Source of the DNA: Streptomyces sp. DG1A-41
GTDB taxonomy: Bacteria; Actinomycetota; Actinomycetes; Streptomycetales; Streptomycetaceae
Length of the DNA: 64,000 nt
Reading direction: 5' to 3'
Assembly (NCBI RefSeq): GCF_037055355.1
Contig: NZ_CP146350.1
Coordinates: forward strand, 496,001-560,000
Of this stretch, positions 8,539-17,806 are shown in pieces. The notes under the pieces are model-generated. The model had not been told where the DNA came from and searched no databases. It saw only the letters and a list, made by a program, of their open reading frames with translations. The translations under genes and the position numbers were made by a program. The stretch's first letter is position 1; each line of letters starts with the position of its first letter.

Positions 8539-9414
8539 TCACCTGAGATACGCGGCAAGCGGGAGGCCCTGTCGGCGCACGTCACCGGCGACGAGCCCGG
8601 CGACCTGCTGCGCGCCGTGGGTTTCGAAGTGGGTGTGGTCGTTGCAGAAGAAGGCGCCCACGGGGCCCGAGCCATAGTCGCCGTTGTTCGGGCAGAAGCG
8701 CAGCGTGTTGTAGCGCGAGACGCTGAGCGACTGGAGGTCGATGACCGGCGCGCCGGTTGCGGATCCGGCGGCGAAGGTCTGGGCGACGAAACCGCGGTTC
8801 TTGGTCGCCGTGCCGCCGGAGCAGGTGATGGCGGCCACCGGGGTGAGCAGCACCGGGTGTGCGCCCCGGGCCAGGGCCGCCTGCGCCATCATGGTCATCA
8901 GCTGTTGGTACCGTGCCGGGCCGACATGTCGTGGGCAGGTCGAGGAGGAGTCGTTGATGCCGAACTGGATGAACAGGTAGTCACCTGCCTTCATCCCGGT
9001 ACTCGCGTTCAGCATCGCCTGCCAGCGTGACGAGTACGTCGTGGACGTGAGGCGGCACTCGCCGTCGGACCCCTTGGTGCTGCTCACGTTCCCCTCGTAC
9101 AGCCAGGTCTGGATGCTGCGGCCTCCCACGGCGTGGTTCTTGACCGTCACGTCGCTGTTGAACAGGGCGTCGAACTGGCTGCCCCAGCCGACCGGGCAGC
9201 GGGCGGCGCCCGGGTTGGCCATGGTGGAGTCACCGGCCAGCCACACGGTGACCGGTGCGGCCGCGGCTCGTGCGGCCGGGGCGCCGGCGCGCGAGGCGCC
9301 GGTGCAGTTCGCCGCGACGCCGTCGGCCCCCGAGGCGGCGCTCACACCGAGGCTCGACAAGGTGATCACCAGGGCGGTCGTGACGAGTGTCCGAAGGTTC
9401 TTCATCAGGTCCAT
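8539..9414 (-). CDS. Secreted SGNH hydrolase, rhamnogalacturonan acetylesterase-like (copy 1)
   Basis: 291 residues from ATG 9414, preceded by GGAAGG. A Sec signal peptide (TLVTTALVITLSSLGVSAAS) precedes the SGNH blocks: the nucleophile in WLAGDSTMA, the Gly block around NHAVGGRS, FIQFGIND, and the Asp/His pair in NDHTHFETHG. Domain order and motifs fit carbohydrate esterases that remove acetyl groups from rhamnogalacturonan. The C-terminus RRQGLPLAAYLR is nearly repeated in the neighbouring paralogue, which points to a duplication. It is the last gene of a pectin-degradation row. Confidence 0.85.
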   Translation of the reverse strand: MDLMKNLRTLVTTALVITLSSLGVSAASGADGVAANCTGASRAGAPAARAAAAPVTVWLAGDSTMANPGAARCPVGWGSQFDALFNSDVTVKNHAVGGRSIQTWLYEGNVSSTKGSDGECRLTSTTYSSRWQAMLNASTGMKAGDYLFIQFGINDSSSTCPRHVGPARYQQLMTMMAQAALARGAHPVLLTPVAAITCSGGTATKNRGFVAQTFAAGSATGAPVIDLQSLSVSRYNTLRFCPNNGDYGSGPVGAFFCNDHTHFETHGAQQVAGLVAGDVRRQGLPLAAYLR

Positions 9415-9449
9415 CAGGTCCTTCCCGGAGACGGGCACCGCCGCGTCGG

Positions 9450-10529
9450 TCAGCGCAGGTACGCGGCCAGGGGCAGGTTCTGTTCCCTGATGCTCTGGAG
9501 CACCAGCCCGCCGAACTGGGTCGCGCCGTACTGCGAGAAGTGGGTGTTGTCCGTGACACCGTCGGCGGAGGAGCGCAGGAAGAGCTGCGCGGAGGCTGAC
9601 GGGCCGAGGGACTCCACCAGCGCCTTGCTCTTGGCGGTCAGGTCGATCACCGGCACCCTCTGCGCCGCGCCGACCGCGCGCATCTCGGCGGGTAGGTTCA
9701 CGCCGACGCCGTTGACGTGCAGTGCCGTGGGCGTGAGCCGGTTGCCGTCGAAGTGCCGGCGGACCGGTGGCGTCACCAGGACCGGGACGCCGCCTTTGGA
9801 GCGGACCCGCGAGATCATGGTGGAGAGGTTGTTCCTGAAGGTGGACGCGCTGGTCTGCTTGTCGTTGTGGCCGAACTGGATGAAGACCGGGTCGTTCGCC
9901 TTGACCTTCGACAGCAGCGCCGGGAAGAGCGCCGAGTTGGACAGGAAACTGCCCGAACTCTCGCCTGAGTCGGCGTAGTTGGCGATGGACGCGCCGGGGC
10001 GCACCGCAGTCGTGATCATCTGCCCCCATCCGGTGTACGGGGCGGTCAGCTGGTCGCACACGGTCGAGTCACCGGCCAGGTAGGCGACCAGCGGCTGGGT
10101 CGCCGGTCTCACCGAGACGGCCGACACCTGCGGGTTGGCCCCCGCGAACCGGATGTCCAGACCGGGGTTTCCGGTGCCGCCCTGACCGGTCGGCTGCCCC
10201 TCCGGCTGCCGCACGTTGACCGTGAACGAGTACGAGGCGACGGCACCGGCCGCCGTCTTCGTCACCGGAAGCATCAGGCGCCGGGCCTCCACCCACATCT
10301 CGGTCTGCCCGGCGGAGGCTCCACCGACGGAGACCGTCACGTCGTAGTTGCCGGGCGAGACCGCGTAGTGACACTTGATCGGCGCGGTGCCGGAACAACC
10401 GGCCGGCAGCGCCCGCGTAGCGGCATCGGCATGCGCCGCACCGGTGCCGACCAGCGTCGCGAGGGTCAGGAGACCCGCTGCTCCCAGTCTGGCCCCATGC
10501 CCTCCGGAAAGCGTCAATGACATGCCCAT
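9450..10529 (-). CDS. Secreted SGNH rhamnogalacturonan acetylesterase with an extra N-terminal domain (copy 2)
   Basis: 359 residues from ATG 10529 (a second ATG is two codons later). After a signal peptide ending near GTGAAHADA comes a beta-rich domain of about 100 residues (HYAVSPGNYDVTVSVGG), resembling the galactose-binding-like domain found before SGNH esterases. The SGNH motifs follow: YLAGDSTVCDQ, FIQFGHNDKQT and DNTHFSQYG. It should deacetylate the rhamnogalacturonan-I backbone outside the cell. It lies 35 bp upstream of copy 1 in the same direction. Confidence 0.87.
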   Translation of the reverse strand: MGMSLTLSGGHGARLGAAGLLTLATLVGTGAAHADAATRALPAGCSGTAPIKCHYAVSPGNYDVTVSVGGASAGQTEMWVEARRLMLPVTKTAAGAVASYSFTVNVRQPEGQPTGQGGTGNPGLDIRFAGANPQVSAVSVRPATQPLVAYLAGDSTVCDQLTAPYTGWGQMITTAVRPGASIANYADSGESSGSFLSNSALFPALLSKVKANDPVFIQFGHNDKQTSASTFRNNLSTMISRVRSKGGVPVLVTPPVRRHFDGNRLTPTALHVNGVGVNLPAEMRAVGAAQRVPVIDLTAKSKALVESLGPSASAQLFLRSSADGVTDNTHFSQYGATQFGGLVLQSIREQNLPLAAYLR

Positions 10530-10591
10530 TACAATCACCGATCCATCCTTGACCGAGTCGTCGTGCGGGTCTGAGGTCTGCGGCCCGTCGC

Positions 10592-11647
10592 TCAGGCCTG
10601 GGTGAAGCCGTTCATGATGACGGTGGGCCGCTGGGTGGTGGAGTCCCAGGCGCCCATGTTGTAGCCGGTGAACGGGGACATGCACTCGGGCTCCCAGTAG
10701 AAGATTCCCTGCCCTCCGTTGGTTTTCAGCGCCTTGGTGTAGGCGACCAGCGCGGCCCGGGTGGAGGAGGCCCTGTCCACCCGACCGCCGAACTCGCTCT
10801 GGAGGAACGGCTTGCCGTAGGCGTCGGAGATCTTCTTCATGTTCGCCACGATGCCGGGGGCGACGTCGGCGCTGCCGTAGGAGGAGAACACCGACATGTC
10901 CCACTTGCCGCCGTTCGCGGCGTAGCGGCTGAAGAACGTCGTCATCACGTCGTACTTCTGCGGCTGGGCCAGGTGGATGCACACGGTCGAGTTCGGTGAC
11001 ACCGCCTTGACCTGGGTGTACGCCGCATTGAGCAGCCCGGTCATCTGCGCCGGGTTGGAGACGCTGCCGACGGGGCGGCAGATCCCGCTGTTGATCTCGT
11101 TGCCGATCTGCACCCACGTGGGGAGCACGTCGTTGCTCTTCATGACCGTCATGGTCTGGTTCACGTACGTGCTCATCGCGGTGCGCATCTGGCTGTAGCT
11201 CATGTTCCGCCAGGCGGCGGGCGGGTTCTGCACGCCGACGGAGTTCCAGGTGTCGCCGAACATGTAGTCCAGCATGATCGACATTCCGGCGGCCTTGACC
11301 CGCTTGGCGAAGGCGGCGACCTCGTTGATGCCGCAGTGCCCGTCGGTCGGGCTGCTGGAGGGATTGACGAATGTGCGCAACCGCACCGCGGTGATGCCGT
11401 ACCCCTTGAGGACGGTCAGCAGATCCTGCGTCTGCCCGCTCGCGTTCTTCCACGAGTAGCCCCGCGCCTCCATCTGCGGCACCCAGCTGATGTCGACGCC
11501 CTTGACGAAACCCACGGCGGCGTTGGCCGGCGTCTCGAGTTCGGCGAGCGCGGCGGCGGTGGCGATCGCCCCGGCGGTGGCGGTGGTGGCCTTGAGCAGG
11601 GTCCTGCGGCTGATCCGCCCGGAACCGGATGCCTCGGTGGGGTGCAT
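10592..11647 (-). CDS. Secreted arabinogalactan endo-beta-1,4-galactanase (GH53)
   Basis: 351 residues from ATG 11647 with a strong AAGGAG site. The N-terminus SGRISRRTLLKATTATAGA is a twin-arginine signal peptide. GH53 signatures follow: GVDISWVPQME, AVRLRTFVNPSS, the acid/base Glu in WVQIGNEINSGI and the nucleophile Glu in PFLQSEFGGR. GIFYWEPE closes the barrel. The enzyme cuts beta-1,4-galactan side chains of rhamnogalacturonan-I, which complements the lyase and esterases next to it. Confidence 0.9.
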   Translation of the reverse strand: MHPTEASGSGRISRRTLLKATTATAGAIATAAALAELETPANAAVGFVKGVDISWVPQMEARGYSWKNASGQTQDLLTVLKGYGITAVRLRTFVNPSSSPTDGHCGINEVAAFAKRVKAAGMSIMLDYMFGDTWNSVGVQNPPAAWRNMSYSQMRTAMSTYVNQTMTVMKSNDVLPTWVQIGNEINSGICRPVGSVSNPAQMTGLLNAAYTQVKAVSPNSTVCIHLAQPQKYDVMTTFFSRYAANGGKWDMSVFSSYGSADVAPGIVANMKKISDAYGKPFLQSEFGGRVDRASSTRAALVAYTKALKTNGGQGIFYWEPECMSPFTGYNMGAWDSTTQRPTVIMNGFTQA

Positions 11648-11874
11648 CGTCGCTCCTTCCTGCGCGTCGACCGCGGGTGAGTCGTGGCGGTCGACGGGCG
11701 GTCGGTCGTGGGGGTGGGTGTTTCCGGGGCTTGGTGCAGGTGAGTGGGGCGGTGGTCGTTGCAGGAGGTGCCGCACCCCGATACGGCGGGGGCGAGGCCC
11801 ACAGCGAACCAGCCCTCCCCCGCCCCTGGTCGGCCGCCCACGCGGTGAGCAAGGGCGGCCGCGCGAGGCGGGGT

Positions 11875-13779
11875 TCAGGGCGTGTGGACGGTGGGCCGTG
11901 GAGCCGTGGGCATCCCGTTGCCGATGAAGAAGCTCGGGTGCGGGGGCTGGTTGTAGGCCGTGTTCTGCCAGGCCAGGGCCGTGCGGTACTGGGTGTCGTG
12001 GAGCAGGGTCGTGATGCGGGTGTTCGTCTGGTGCGGCGTGGAGTAGATCCGCAAAGCCCTGTTGTTCGACGTCGGCCAGATGACCTCTTCGCGCCAGTCG
12101 CCGAGGATGTCGCCGGACAGCGACGGGGTGGCCTTGGTGCCGTTGTTGGAGTGGACGCCGGAGCCGGTCAGCAGGCGGGTGTCACCGGAGGTGCCGTACT
12201 TGTCGATGCGGGTGCCGTCGAGGAGTTCGCGCACGGGGTCGCCGTCCCACCAGCTGACGAAGTTCATGCTGGACGGCTCCCGGCCCAGGGAGGCGCCGGT
12301 CGCCGAGCGCAGGGTCGTGTCGGTGGCCGACCATGCCTCGGCACCCGGGCTTCCGGCATGGACGTCGGCGGCGACCCCGCGGCCGTTGTCGGAGCCGGAC
12401 GCCGTCTGCCACAGGATCTGGCCGGTGCGCGCGTCGGCCATCCACGAGCCGGGCCGGCTGGAGCTTTCCGAGACCTTGAAGTACTCCAGGCCCGGACGGG
12501 AGGGGTTGAGGTCGCCGACGTGACCGGCGTCGCCGTGGCCCAGCCTGGTGGTCCACAGCCCGGAGCCGTTGTCGTCCACGGTCATCGCGCCGTAGACGAT
12601 CTCGTCCTTGCCGTCGTTGTCGACATCGGCGACGGACAGGCTGTGGTTGCCCTGGCCGTCGTAGCCCTTGCCGCTGTTGGTGGAGGAGCTGGTGTCGAAG
12701 GTCCAGCGGCGGGTGAAGGCACCGTTTCGCCAGTCCCAGGCCGCGATCACCGTACGGGTGTAGTAGCCGCGCGCCATGATCAGCGACGGGCGGGCGCCGT
12801 CCAGGTACGCCGTGCCGGCCAGGAAGCGGTCGACACGGTTGCCGTAGTTGTCGCCCCACGAGGAGACGTTGCCCCGGCCCGGGACGTAGTCGACGGTCCC
12901 CATCGCCTTGCCGGTCTGGCCGTTGAACATGGTCAGGTACTCGGGGCCGGACAGGACGTAGCCGCTGGAGTTGCGGTGGTCGGCCGAGGAACTGCCGATG
13001 ACCGCGCCGGTGCCGTCCCGGGTGCCGTCGGCGGTCTTCATTGCGACCTCGGCCTTGCCGTCGCCGTCGTAGTCGTACACCTGGAACTGGGTGTAGTGCG
13101 CCCCGGAGCGGATGTTGCGACCCAGGTCGATACGCCACAGCCGCGTGCCGTCGAGCTTGATGCCGTCGATGATCGTGTTGCCGGTGTAGCCGGACTGGGC
13201 GTTGTCCTTGGCGTTGGTGGGATACCACTTCAGGACCAGGTCGAGCTTGCCGTCGCCGTCGAGATCGCCGAGGGAGGCGTCGTTGGCCTCGTAGGTGTAC
13301 GCCGAGTTGCCCGGGGCGGTGCCACCGGCCGGCGGGGAGATCGGCACGTCCAGGTAGCCCGACCGGAACTTCAGCGCGAGCTCGGAGGGGGCCTGCTCGG
13401 AGCCGTTCACCACCGGGCGCACCGTGTAGTCGGCGGAGTCCGGGGCGCCGGAGTCGAAGTAGTTGGTGGAACCGGTGATCGGCGAGGAGTTGAGCTTGGT
13501 GCCGCCGCGGTAGACGTTGAACGCCACGTCGTTCGGGTCGGTGGCCAGCCAGCGCCACGACACCAGGTTCCCGCTGCTGGTGTGGACGCTGGTCAGTCCT
13601 CGGTCGAGGCGCTCCACCTGTCGCGCGGTCGCGGCCTGCGCGGTCTGGGGAAGCATGGTGAGCGCGGAGGCGGCCAGCGCGAGTGCGGCGGCGAGGACGC
13701 CCGCCACTCGGCCGACCGGGGCTCGGCGGATTCTTCGCTGACGCGGCGCCGTGCGGGGGCGCGGGTGAGAGTCGGTCAC
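11875..13779 (-). CDS. Secreted rhamnogalacturonan lyase (PL11)
   Basis: 634 residues from GTG 13779 with GGAGG five bases upstream. A long signal region (VAGVLAAALALAASALTMLP, ending TAQA) precedes the beta-propeller of family PL11. DLDGDGKLDLVLKWYPT, YDYDGDGKAEVAMKTADGT and DVDNDGKDEIVYGAM are EF-hand-like Ca2+-binding loops on successive blades. The enzyme cleaves the Rha-GalA backbone of rhamnogalacturonan-I by beta-elimination. The length is usual for a PL11 catalytic unit with no added carbohydrate-binding module. It leads the row of esterases and galactanase. Confidence 0.92.
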   Translation of the reverse strand: MTDSHPRPRTAPRQRRIRRAPVGRVAGVLAAALALAASALTMLPQTAQAATARQVERLDRGLTSVHTSSGNLVSWRWLATDPNDVAFNVYRGGTKLNSSPITGSTNYFDSGAPDSADYTVRPVVNGSEQAPSELALKFRSGYLDVPISPPAGGTAPGNSAYTYEANDASLGDLDGDGKLDLVLKWYPTNAKDNAQSGYTGNTIIDGIKLDGTRLWRIDLGRNIRSGAHYTQFQVYDYDGDGKAEVAMKTADGTRDGTGAVIGSSSADHRNSSGYVLSGPEYLTMFNGQTGKAMGTVDYVPGRGNVSSWGDNYGNRVDRFLAGTAYLDGARPSLIMARGYYTRTVIAAWDWRNGAFTRRWTFDTSSSTNSGKGYDGQGNHSLSVADVDNDGKDEIVYGAMTVDDNGSGLWTTRLGHGDAGHVGDLNPSRPGLEYFKVSESSSRPGSWMADARTGQILWQTASGSDNGRGVAADVHAGSPGAEAWSATDTTLRSATGASLGREPSSMNFVSWWDGDPVRELLDGTRIDKYGTSGDTRLLTGSGVHSNNGTKATPSLSGDILGDWREEVIWPTSNNRALRIYSTPHQTNTRITTLLHDTQYRTALAWQNTAYNQPPHPSFFIGNGMPTAPRPTVHTP

Positions 13780-13970
13780 AGTGACCTCCGGTGTGGGGGG
13801 ATGTGCATGCCTAGTGGTGGATCACGGGGTGGTGGCCGACGGGGCGTCATCCCTGCGGAGGGAGAGGGCCGCCGTGCACGCCCTGCGAGTGACGCGATCA
13901 TGACAGCTCTGTCTGTCTGATGATCCTCACGTGCGGGAACGTCACGCCGGGCGTGTGGAACGGTTGCTCC

Positions 13971-14852
13971 TCAGCCCAGGGCGGCTTCCCACCTGGTGTT
14001 GGGCCCGGCCGCGTCGGCCGGGAGGCGGTCCCGTGCGGCGGTGTCGCCGTACATGCTCCAGCGGGCCCAGTCGACGACGGTGGCCGGGAAACGCTTGTCG
14101 CTCCAGAAGCTGGTGTGGCTGCCGCCGACGAAGGTGAGGAACGCCTTGGGCCAGGCCATCTCCCTGTACGCCTGCCGGGCCGAGTTGTACCCCGTGGTCG
14201 AGTCCCGGTCGCCGTGGACGAACAGGACCTTGGCGGAGACCGAACTGGACGGGTTGCCCATGTCGGTACAGGACTGCGGGTTGGCGGAGATGATCCGGCG
14301 GTCGGGCCAGGAGGTCAGCAGGCCATGGGTGATCATGCCGCCCAGGGAGTGGCCCGAGACGCCGACGCCGATCCCGGTGTTGATGTGCCCGGCCAGTGGT
14401 CCGCTCGCGTTGAGGGCGAGGGTGTTGGTGATGATCTGCGAGACGTCCTTGGAGGAGTTGCCGTTGTTGACGTCGCTGAAGTTGTGGTTGAAGTGCGGGG
14501 CGGGGACGACGAAGCCCGCCGAGGCCAGGGCCCGGATGATGAACAGCGAGTTCTGCGGGCTGCTTCCGAAGCCGTGGGTGAAGTTGTAGACGGGGAAGAC
14601 ACCGCCTGCGACCGGGGCGTTCGTCACCGGGCTGCCGCCGGGGGTGCCTGCGGCGGGGTAGTAGACGTAGGTGGTGCACCGGCGGCTGCCACGGGTCCAG
14701 TCATACCGGCGCACGCCGACCGCGAACGGCGTGGTCGGCGCGCCCTGCGGCCTGACGAGGGCGCCTGCCTGCCCGGTGCCGAGCAGGGATGCGCCCACGC
14801 CCGCTGCTCCGGCCGCGCTCAGAGCCAGGAAGGTGCGCCGTTGCATGCTCAT
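13971..14852 (-). CDS. Exported alpha/beta hydrolase (lipase/cutinase-like)
   Basis: 293 residues from ATG 14852 after CAGGAG. The start MSMQRRTFLALSAAGAAGVG is a Tat- or Sec-type signal peptide. The catalytic Ser is in the elbow VSGHSLGGMI, the Asp is probably in LFVHGDRDSTT, and the His is in VGGSHTSFW. NFTHGFGSSPQ supplies the oxyanion region. This is the fold of Streptomyces extracellular lipases and polyester hydrolases. Whether it belongs functionally to the pectin cluster (for example as a feruloyl or methyl esterase) cannot be decided. Confidence 0.75.
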   Translation of the reverse strand: MSMQRRTFLALSAAGAAGVGASLLGTGQAGALVRPQGAPTTPFAVGVRRYDWTRGSRRCTTYVYYPAAGTPGGSPVTNAPVAGGVFPVYNFTHGFGSSPQNSLFIIRALASAGFVVPAPHFNHNFSDVNNGNSSKDVSQIITNTLALNASGPLAGHINTGIGVGVSGHSLGGMITHGLLTSWPDRRIISANPQSCTDMGNPSSSVSAKVLFVHGDRDSTTGYNSARQAYREMAWPKAFLTFVGGSHTSFWSDKRFPATVVDWARWSMYGDTAARDRLPADAAGPNTRWEAALG

Positions 14853-14869
14853 GGATGACTCCTGTGTGA

Positions 14870-14906
14870 GTGGGGGGTTGCTCGTGGGGGGTTGCTCGTG
14901 GGGGGA
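14870..14906. repeat. 14-bp G-rich tandem repeat
   Basis: The unit GTGGGGGGTTGCTC occurs twice head to tail, followed by a partial third copy. It lies 18-54 bp upstream of the hydrolase start, in its leader. Confidence 0.6.
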
Positions 14907-15125
14907 GGTGCGGGTTTCGCGGACCGGTCGCTTCACTGGTGAGGAAGCGTCAGGTGGGGTAACGGGGTGATGGTGCGGCTTCCGCTGAACAGGAGGTACA
15001 AAGGCCCGAGGTGGCGAGGAGCGACGCATGCGATCTGCTCTTCGAGCACACGACTGTGAACGCTCCCACACCATTTCGAATAACAGAAAGAGTCGCCACC
15101 GGACTCTCATCTGTCAATCACCGCG

Positions 15126-15153
15126 ACCCAATCCCTCTCAACTCAGGGTTGGG
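15126..15153 (-). terminator. Candidate terminator after the PaaX-type gene
   Basis: ACCCAA-T-CCCT pairs with AGGGTTGGG across an 8-nt loop (one bulged base), about 10 bp past the paaX-type stop at 15164. There is no clear T-tract. Confidence 0.35.
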
Positions 15154-15163
15154 CCATCGGGTT

Positions 15164-16162
15164 TCAGCCGCCGCTGTGACCGATACCGGCACTCATGCCG
15201 GCGATCGTGTGGGCCCTGATGTCGAGGTGCGGACCGTCCGCGGACCGGGCCGCCACCGAACGGACGTGCTCCTGGGCCGGGTGGGCCAGACCGTCGTACA
15301 CCGCGACGCACACCTCCCGCGCCCGGGACCGAGGCCAGTCGGCCGGCAGCAGATCGATGGGCAGCAGCGGGTCCAGCACCGGGAAATGGCGGTAGGCGTT
15401 CATCACCTCGGTACGGGCGCGCACCGCCTCGGCACCGGTGACACCACCAGCACCGATACGGGGCACCAGGCCGCTCCACCGCCGGATGAAGATCTCGTAC
15501 TGGCCCGCGATGCCGCGCAGATCCCACGCCTCGACCGGGTTGCGGTTGGCCTCCGTCACCAGATCCACCTGCCGCGCACGGAACACACTCACCGCCCCCA
15601 GCGCCAACTCCGCCAGCTCCGCCCGCCCCTTCGGGGTGAGCGGGTGCGGCGACGCCCAGACCGCGTCGTACAACGGCGCATACCCCCGCCACCGCAGCGC
15701 CGTGCGCAACGCACGCCGCCGCGCGCTCTCCCGCTCCGGCACGGAAAAAGCCACCAGAGTCCACCATCCGTCCCACGAGTCGGGCTGCATGGTGAACGTG
15801 GCGATGGAGCCACCACCACTCCACAGATCGACAGCCGCCTCACGCGTCAGCCGGTACACGCTGCAGCGCCCCCGCCGACTGCCCTCCAGCACCCCACGAC
15901 GCGCCAGCCTGCTGATCGTCGTACGGGCAGCACCGGCAGCCACGCCGAACTCCCCCAGCAACGCCACGATCGCCGCCGCCGGCAGCCAAACCCGCCCCGG
16001 AAACGTGTAGTCAGCGACCAACGTGACCGCCAAACCCGCCGGTGAAGCATCAGCCTGCCAGCGCGGCAGACGCACCGGCCCCATACCGTCGCCAGAGAAC
16101 AGCTCCTCATGCTGGGACAGATTCGCCAAGATCCGCTCCGACGCGTCGAACAGGGCCCTCAC
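15164..16162 (-). CDS. PaaX-family transcriptional regulator
   Basis: 332 residues from GTG 16162. An N-terminal winged helix (RTTISRLARRGVLEGSRRGR) is followed by the PaaX middle and C-terminal domains (SWDGWWTLVAFSVPERESAR; FIRRWSGLVPRI). PaaX repressors respond to CoA thioesters in phenylacetate catabolism, but no paa genes are in the window. It is divergent from sdaA with about 230 bp between, so it could control that promoter or a distant locus. Confidence 0.85.
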   Translation of the reverse strand: MRALFDASERILANLSQHEELFSGDGMGPVRLPRWQADASPAGLAVTLVADYTFPGRVWLPAAAIVALLGEFGVAAGAARTTISRLARRGVLEGSRRGRCSVYRLTREAAVDLWSGGGSIATFTMQPDSWDGWWTLVAFSVPERESARRRALRTALRWRGYAPLYDAVWASPHPLTPKGRAELAELALGAVSVFRARQVDLVTEANRNPVEAWDLRGIAGQYEIFIRRWSGLVPRIGAGGVTGAEAVRARTEVMNAYRHFPVLDPLLPIDLLPADWPRSRAREVCVAVYDGLAHPAQEHVRSVAARSADGPHLDIRAHTIAGMSAGIGHSGG

Positions 16163-16283
16163 TGTAACGACCCGACCCGCACATCACCTGACTGATGGAA
16201 CTGAATGACAGCCTTGCGCCCGGTCGGGACGCTGAGTGAAGCATGGCAGGCGTCTTGACAAGCCGGAACACAAGAGAAAGGCT

Positions 16284-16319
16284 GTTGCGCATAGAGATGT
16301 CAGTTGCTTAATCAGAAAC
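16284..16319 (+). promoter_or_regulatory. Three-box operator upstream of sdaA
   Basis: GTTGC (16284-16288), 14 bp, GTTGC (16303-16307), 7 bp, GAAAC (16315-16319), ending 72 bp before the sdaA start. Same spacing and same orientation relative to the gene as the sites before the betaine-catabolic genes. Confidence 0.7.
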
Positions 16320-16391
16320 CAAGGCATCCGCGGTCGTGAGGTTTCCCTCTGGCCTCCCGCCACACTCACGCGCAGACAAGGGAGCCCGCTC

Positions 16392-17774
16392 GTGGCCATC
16401 TCCGTCTTCGACCTCTTCTCCATCGGCATAGGCCCGTCCAGTTCGCACACGGTCGGTCCCATGCGGGCCGCCCGCATGTTCGCCGGCAGGCTGGAGAAGG
16501 AAGATCTGCTCGCGCGGACGGTGTCGGTACGGGCCGAGCTCTTCGGCTCGCTGGGAGCCACCGGCCACGGTCACGGCAGCCCCAAGGCCGTCCTGCTCGG
16601 TCTGGAGGGCAACGAGCCGCACACGGTGGACGTCGGCCTGGCCGAACGGGACGTCGAGCGGATCAAGGCGACGGGAAGGCTTCGGCTGCTGGGCCGCGAG
16701 CGCGGCGACACCCACGAGATCCCTTTCGACGCGGAGCGGCAGGTGGTCCTGCACCGCCGCCGTTCCCTGCCGTACCACGCCAACGGTATGACGCTGTTCG
16801 CGTACGACGCCGAGGGGCTGTCCTTGCTGGAGGCCACCTACTACTCGGTGGGCGGTGGGTTCGTCGTCGACGAGGACGCCGCCGGCGCGGACCGGGTCAA
16901 GGTCGACGACACGGTGGTGAAGTACCCGTTCGGCAGCGGCGACGAGCTGCTGCGCCTGACCCGGGAGACGGGTCTGTCGATCTCGGCGCTGATGCTGGAG
17001 AACGAACTGGCCTGGCGGACCGAGGAGGAGATCCGCGCGGGGCTGCTGGAGATCTGGCGGGTGATGCGGGAGTGCGTGGCACGTGGCCTGTCCTGTGAAG
17101 GGATCCTGCCGGGCGGGCTCAGGGTCCGCCGCCGTTCCACCGCCGTGGCCAAGGCGTTGCGGGCCGAGGGCGACCCGGCGGGGCGGGCGTTGGAGTGGGT
17201 GACCCTCTACGCCATGGCGGTCAACGAGGAGAACGCGGCCGGCGGCCGCGTGGTCACCGCTCCGACGAACGGCGCGGCCGGCATCATCCCGGCGGTCCTG
17301 CACTACTACGTCAACTTCGTGCACGGAGCCGACGACGACGCCGTGGTCCGGTTCCTGCTGGCGGCCGGCGCCATCGGCCTGCTGTTCAAGGAGAACGCCT
17401 CGATCTCGGGCGCCGAGGTCGGCTGCCAGGGCGAGGTCGGCGCCGCCTGTTCCATGGCCGCGGGCGGCCTCGCGGAGGTGCTCGGCGGCTCGCCCGAACA
17501 AGTGGAGAACGCCGCCGAGATCGGCATGGAGCACAACCTGGGCCTGACCTGCGACCCGGTCGGCGGCCTGGTGCAGATCCCGTGCATCGAGCGCAACGGC
17601 ATGGCGGCGGTCAAGGCCGTCACCGCGGCCCGGATGGCCCTGCGGGGCGACGGCCGCCACCACGTCTCCCTGGACAAGGTCATCAAGACCATGAAGGAGA
17701 CGGGCGCCGACATGAAGGTCAAGTACAAGGAGACGGCCCGGGGCGGTCTCGCGGTCAACGTCATCGAGTGCTGA
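16392..17774 (+). CDS. sdaA: L-serine ammonia-lyase (iron-sulfur type)
   Basis: 460 residues from GTG 16392 ([20 protein letters not shown]), with alpha and beta domains fused in one chain. The conserved [12 protein letters not shown], the serine-site [14 protein letters not shown] and cysteines in [20 protein letters not shown] and QIPCIERN supply the [4Fe-4S] site. It converts L-serine to pyruvate and ammonia. Here it closes the pathway that turns the glycine left after betaine demethylation into serine and then pyruvate, and it carries the same operator as those genes. fdhD follows 32 bp downstream. Confidence 0.95.
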   Translation: MAISVFDLFSIGIGPSSSHTVGPMRAARMFAGRLEKEDLLARTVSVRAELFGSLGATGHGHGSPKAVLLGLEGNEPHTVDVGLAERDVERIKATGRLRLLGRERGDTHEIPFDAERQVVLHRRRSLPYHANGMTLFAYDAEGLSLLEATYYSVGGGFVVDEDAAGADRVKVDDTVVKYPFGSGDELLRLTRETGLSISALMLENELAWRTEEEIRAGLLEIWRVMRECVARGLSCEGILPGGLRVRRRSTAVAKALRAEGDPAGRALEWVTLYAMAVNEENAAGGRVVTAPTNGAAGIIPAVLHYYVNFVHGADDDAVVRFLLAAGAIGLLFKENASISGAEVGCQGEVGAACSMAAGGLAEVLGGSPEQVENAAEIGMEHNLGLTCDPVGGLVQIPCIERNGMAAVKAVTAARMALRGDGRHHVSLDKVIKTMKETGADMKVKYKETARGGLAVNVIEC

Positions 17775-17806
17775 CGACGCGGCAGCCGAGATCTGAGGAG
17801 TCCTGC

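Larger units (their letters stand above)
14853..15163. other. Intergenic stretch between hydrolase and PaaX genes
   Basis: Non-coding on both strands as far as can be read. It contains the 5' region of the hydrolase gene with a short G-rich tandem repeat, an A+T-richer patch around 15050-15120, and a hairpin just past the paaX-type stop codon. Confidence 0.5.

Noticed and set aside
14853..15163. Possible small RNA or riboswitch in the hydrolase leader
   Set aside because: Only a short G-rich tandem repeat and a weak hairpin are visible; no known riboswitch core could be recognised.
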